From Desulfobacteraceae bacterium UBA2230 (lineage in GTDB: Bacteria; Desulfobacterota; Desulfobacteria; Desulfobacterales; Desulfosarcinaceae): a stretch of 6,406 bases of DNA. The translations under genes were made by a program, and so were the position numbers. Positions within the stretch are counted from its first letter, which is position 1; every line of letters starts with the position of its first letter. The notes under the pieces were generated by a model. It was not told the origin of the DNA. It did not search any database and saw only the letters and a list, made by a program, of their open reading frames with translations. The stretch spans positions 1 to 6,406 of the forward strand of contig DDYQ01000179.1 in assembly GCA_002348005.1 (NCBI GenBank). The letters are read 5' to 3'. This document shows positions 4,836-6,406 of this stretch, one piece after another.

Positions 4836-6194
4836 TTAGAGGAATCGATACTGAACGCCCAGCGCCACGCCCCATACATCTTTTTCCAGCTCGGTTCCGG
4901 CCGGTGAGCGGCTCGAGGAGGCGTTCGTCTCTTCCGAATCGTACCATACGCGCAGCCCGCCAAAGGAAATCTGCCAGCGCTCGGTGGGGCTGAAAACCAC
5001 GCCGGCGGCAATGGTATTGGCATCCAGCTCGGGGGCCTCGACCAGCAGATTCTCCGGGGGCATACCGCGGATATCCGTGTACAGGTATCCTAAGCTGGCC
5101 TTCCATTGCGGCGAAAAGGTGTATTCGAAAGCGATGCCGGCATCGTAGCTGTTGCCTGCATTTTCGAAGCGCACCTCTTCCAGGTTAGCGTCGCTTTCGA
5201 GGTACAAGGTGTAATTGACCTCCACGCGCAGTTTGGGCGTGAACCTGTAAGAGGCGCCCAAAGCGATGAGACCCGGCAGATCCTCGCGCTGCTTATCTCC
5301 GTCTCCCCAGCCCAGAGAGTTGGTGATCGATTGCCCGGGCGAATTATCCGTATCCACATCGGACTCAAAGTCCAGTTCGGTTCTGGAAAAGTAGGTGATG
5401 CCCAGGTTCAGGTTCTCTGTGGGGGTTATGTTGGCGCCCAGAAAGTAGCCCCATCCGGTTGCGGTGCGTTCGAGGTCGACCTCCAGATCGGTTGCGAAGC
5501 CGCCGGCCGCAAGGCCCTGGAGTATCGCGGCCTGAGTCGGCCCGGGAAGCGCGGGATTGGGGGCCAGGCTGGCCCGGCCTTTGAAATTCTGTTCGGCGTC
5601 GATGTAGCGCACGCCCGCGGCCAGCGACAGCATTTCATTGACTTTAAACGCCCCGCCCAGCGTATAACCGATCTGAACGCTGTCCGCCTCCATGCTCATG
5701 TTGGTGACACCGGTAAAAAAGTTGGGTATCGCGCCTCCCGTCATGCCGAGAATCGCCTGATTATAATTAAAGTTGAAAATGTTACCCAGTGCGACCGTAC
5801 GGGCGTTGCCGTCGGAATAGTCGACTTCCCCGCCGCCGGCAGGAATCGTCACGCTGAAAAAGGTGGACCATCTATCCTGTTTATACACCGCGAATAAGCC
5901 GGGAATGATGGAGGGCTCGTCCGATTCGAATTCGCCGTAGCCCGGAACCGTGTTGCTGTAATCCTTCTGCAGATAGATGACGTCGGCTTTTGTATAAAAC
6001 CCGTTTTCGAGCTTCATCACGCCGGCCGGATTGAACACCGCGATGTCGGCCGCATCCGTTGCGGCATTGCGGTTCAGCGTTCGGATGTAGTCCGCACTCT
6101 GGTTCTGTCTGTTGATAATGCCGCCGGCGTTCACCGTCGCCGCCCCCATGCATAACAGACCCACGACACAACCCACCACCCAGATCTTCTTCAT
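4836..6194 (-). CDS. FadL/OmpP1/TodX-family outer-membrane transporter
   Basis: This 452-residue protein starts with a Sec signal peptide: KK at 2-3, hydrophobic 4-19, and likely cleavage after VNA (23). The mature N-terminus runs through ADYIRTLNRNAATDAADIAVFNPAG; NPAG (55-58) is the conserved hatch-region motif of FadL-type barrels. The rest alternates amphipathic strands with Gly/Asn/Asp-rich turns, ending in QYRFL. The terminal Leu after Phe is slightly unusual, since barrels usually end in Phe. Length fits the family (E. coli FadL is about 446). Members take up hydrophobic compounds such as long-chain fatty acids or aromatic hydrocarbons through the outer membrane; the cargo here cannot be told. 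AGGAGG (6206-6201) stands 6 nt before the ATG. It has its own promoters and terminator, so it is probably monocistronic. Confidence 0.9.
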   Translation of the reverse strand: MKKIWVVGCVVGLLCMGAATVNAGGIINRQNQSADYIRTLNRNAATDAADIAVFNPAGVMKLENGFYTKADVIYLQKDYSNTVPGYGEFESDEPSIIPGLFAVYKQDRWSTFFSVTIPAGGGEVDYSDGNARTVALGNIFNFNYNQAILGMTGGAIPNFFTGVTNMSMEADSVQIGYTLGGAFKVNEMLSLAAGVRYIDAEQNFKGRASLAPNPALPGPTQAAILQGLAAGGFATDLEVDLERTATGWGYFLGANITPTENLNLGITYFSRTELDFESDVDTDNSPGQSITNSLGWGDGDKQREDLPGLIALGASYRFTPKLRVEVNYTLYLESDANLEEVRFENAGNSYDAGIAFEYTFSPQWKASLGYLYTDIRGMPPENLLVEAPELDANTIAAGVVFSPTERWQISFGGLRVWYDSEETNASSSRSPAGTELEKDVWGVALGVQYRFL

Positions 6195-6223
6195 GCCCTT
6201 CCTCCTCCTGAGATAAGATAAAG

Positions 6224-6236
6224 CGTTTCAGAAACG
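6224..6236. promoter_or_regulatory. 13-bp perfect palindrome in the porin leader
   Basis: CGTTTC-A-GAAACG is perfectly symmetric and lies about 30 nt upstream of the porin ATG, between the predicted promoters and the ribosome-binding site. It could be an operator for a dimeric regulator, or a short RNA hairpin (5-bp stem, CAG loop) in the mRNA leader. Confidence 0.35.
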
Positions 6237-6319
6237 ATCCGCAAACAACCGCCCGCTTGCCGCTCCGACGAAGCCAAACCCTTATTCGTAGTAGATCTTC
6301 TGCTGGTAAATTTGTGCCT

Positions 6320-6348
6320 ATTTATTGTGGAATGATTCAGTATGTCAA
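6320..6348 (-). promoter_or_regulatory. Proximal TTGACA promoter of the FadL-like gene
   Basis: On the minus strand a perfect -35 TTGACA (6348-6343) is followed after 17 nt by ATAAAT (6325-6320), or after 18 nt by TAAATA. The predicted start near 6313 gives a leader of about 120 nt. The -10 is weak. Confidence 0.4.
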
Positions 6349-6367
6349 GATGTCTTCAACATGTCAA
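6339..6367 (-). promoter_or_regulatory. Distal TTGACA promoter of the FadL-like gene
   Basis: A second perfect TTGACA (6367-6362) lies 17 nt from CATACT (6344-6339), which matches 4 of 6 bases of the -10 consensus. It overlaps the proximal promoter's -35 box, so the two could not be occupied together. Confidence 0.4.
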
Positions 6368-6406
6368 TTGCTTCCTGGCAGACTGTTAGCAACAAATAAA
6401 TTTGTC

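Larger units (their letters stand above)
6307..6405. repeat. Short repeats upstream of the porin promoters
   Basis: TAAATTTGT occurs at 6307-6315 and again at 6397-6405. The second copy is part of a palindrome ACAAAT-AA-ATTTGT (6392-6405) at the window edge. ATGTC occurs three times (6342, 6350, 6361). These AT-rich elements bracket the two candidate promoters and may be binding sites, though repeats this short are common by chance. Confidence 0.25.

Noticed and set aside
5106..5897. A 263-codon open frame on the plus strand opposite the porin gene.
   Set aside because: The minus frame is a clear FadL-type barrel with a signal peptide, ribosome-binding site and terminator. The plus frame is its GC-driven shadow.
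6168..6194. VVGC at residues 6-9 of the porin as a lipoprotein lipobox.
   Set aside because: The cysteine falls too early, the hydrophobic segment continues to about residue 19, and a normal signal peptidase I site follows (VNA-GG). Barrel proteins of this family are not lipoproteins.

Overview
The window reads as ordinary chromosomal DNA from a GC-rich Gram-negative bacterium. A FadL/OmpP1-type outer-membrane barrel with a signal peptide, an AMMECR1-domain protein, a crotonase and Shine-Dalgarno-led genes fit Desulfobacterota (Desulfosarcina/Desulfococcus-like sulfate reducers) best. That placement is an inference from gene content only. I see no transposase, phage gene, CRISPR array, tRNA or rRNA.

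Layout: (1) 1-837, plus strand: the 3' end of a LOG-family nucleotide phosphoribohydrolase-like gene, then a complete AmmeMemoRadiSam-A/AMMECR1 protein (GTG start). (2) 838-1209: a 372-base stretch without a protein gene that is unusually rich in inverted repeats. Read on the minus strand it has a promoter-like sequence, a 17-bp hairpin, a possible pseudoknot and a stem followed by a T-rich run, so it is a candidate small structured RNA of about 225 nt. (3) 1210-1989, plus: an ECHDC3-like crotonase in which both classical hydratase glutamates are replaced. (4) 2134-3292, minus: a HAD-IIB phosphatase followed 19 nt later by a small cupin, probably one operon. (5) 3293-3489: a divergent intergenic region with two good sigma70-like promoters pointing right. 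(6) 3490-4089, plus: a CDP-alcohol phosphatidyltransferase (PgsA-like). The 108 bases from 4090 to 4197 hold nothing I recognise. (7) 4198-4764, minus: a YgjP/DUF45-type zinc metallopeptidase. (8) 4779-4814: a strong intrinsic terminator. (9) 4836-6194, minus: a FadL/OmpP1/TodX-family outer-membrane transporter, with a 212-base upstream region holding tandem TTGACA boxes and a 13-bp palindrome.

The genes do not form one pathway. A loose lipid theme links the FadL-like porin (uptake of fatty acids or hydrocarbons), the crotonase (acyl-CoA chemistry) and the phosphatidyltransferase (phospholipid head groups), but they are separate transcription units and the link is speculative. The parts most worth following up are the candidate RNA at 842-1069, the Glu-less crotonase, and the terminator that leaves almost no room for a promoter ahead of the metallopeptidase.
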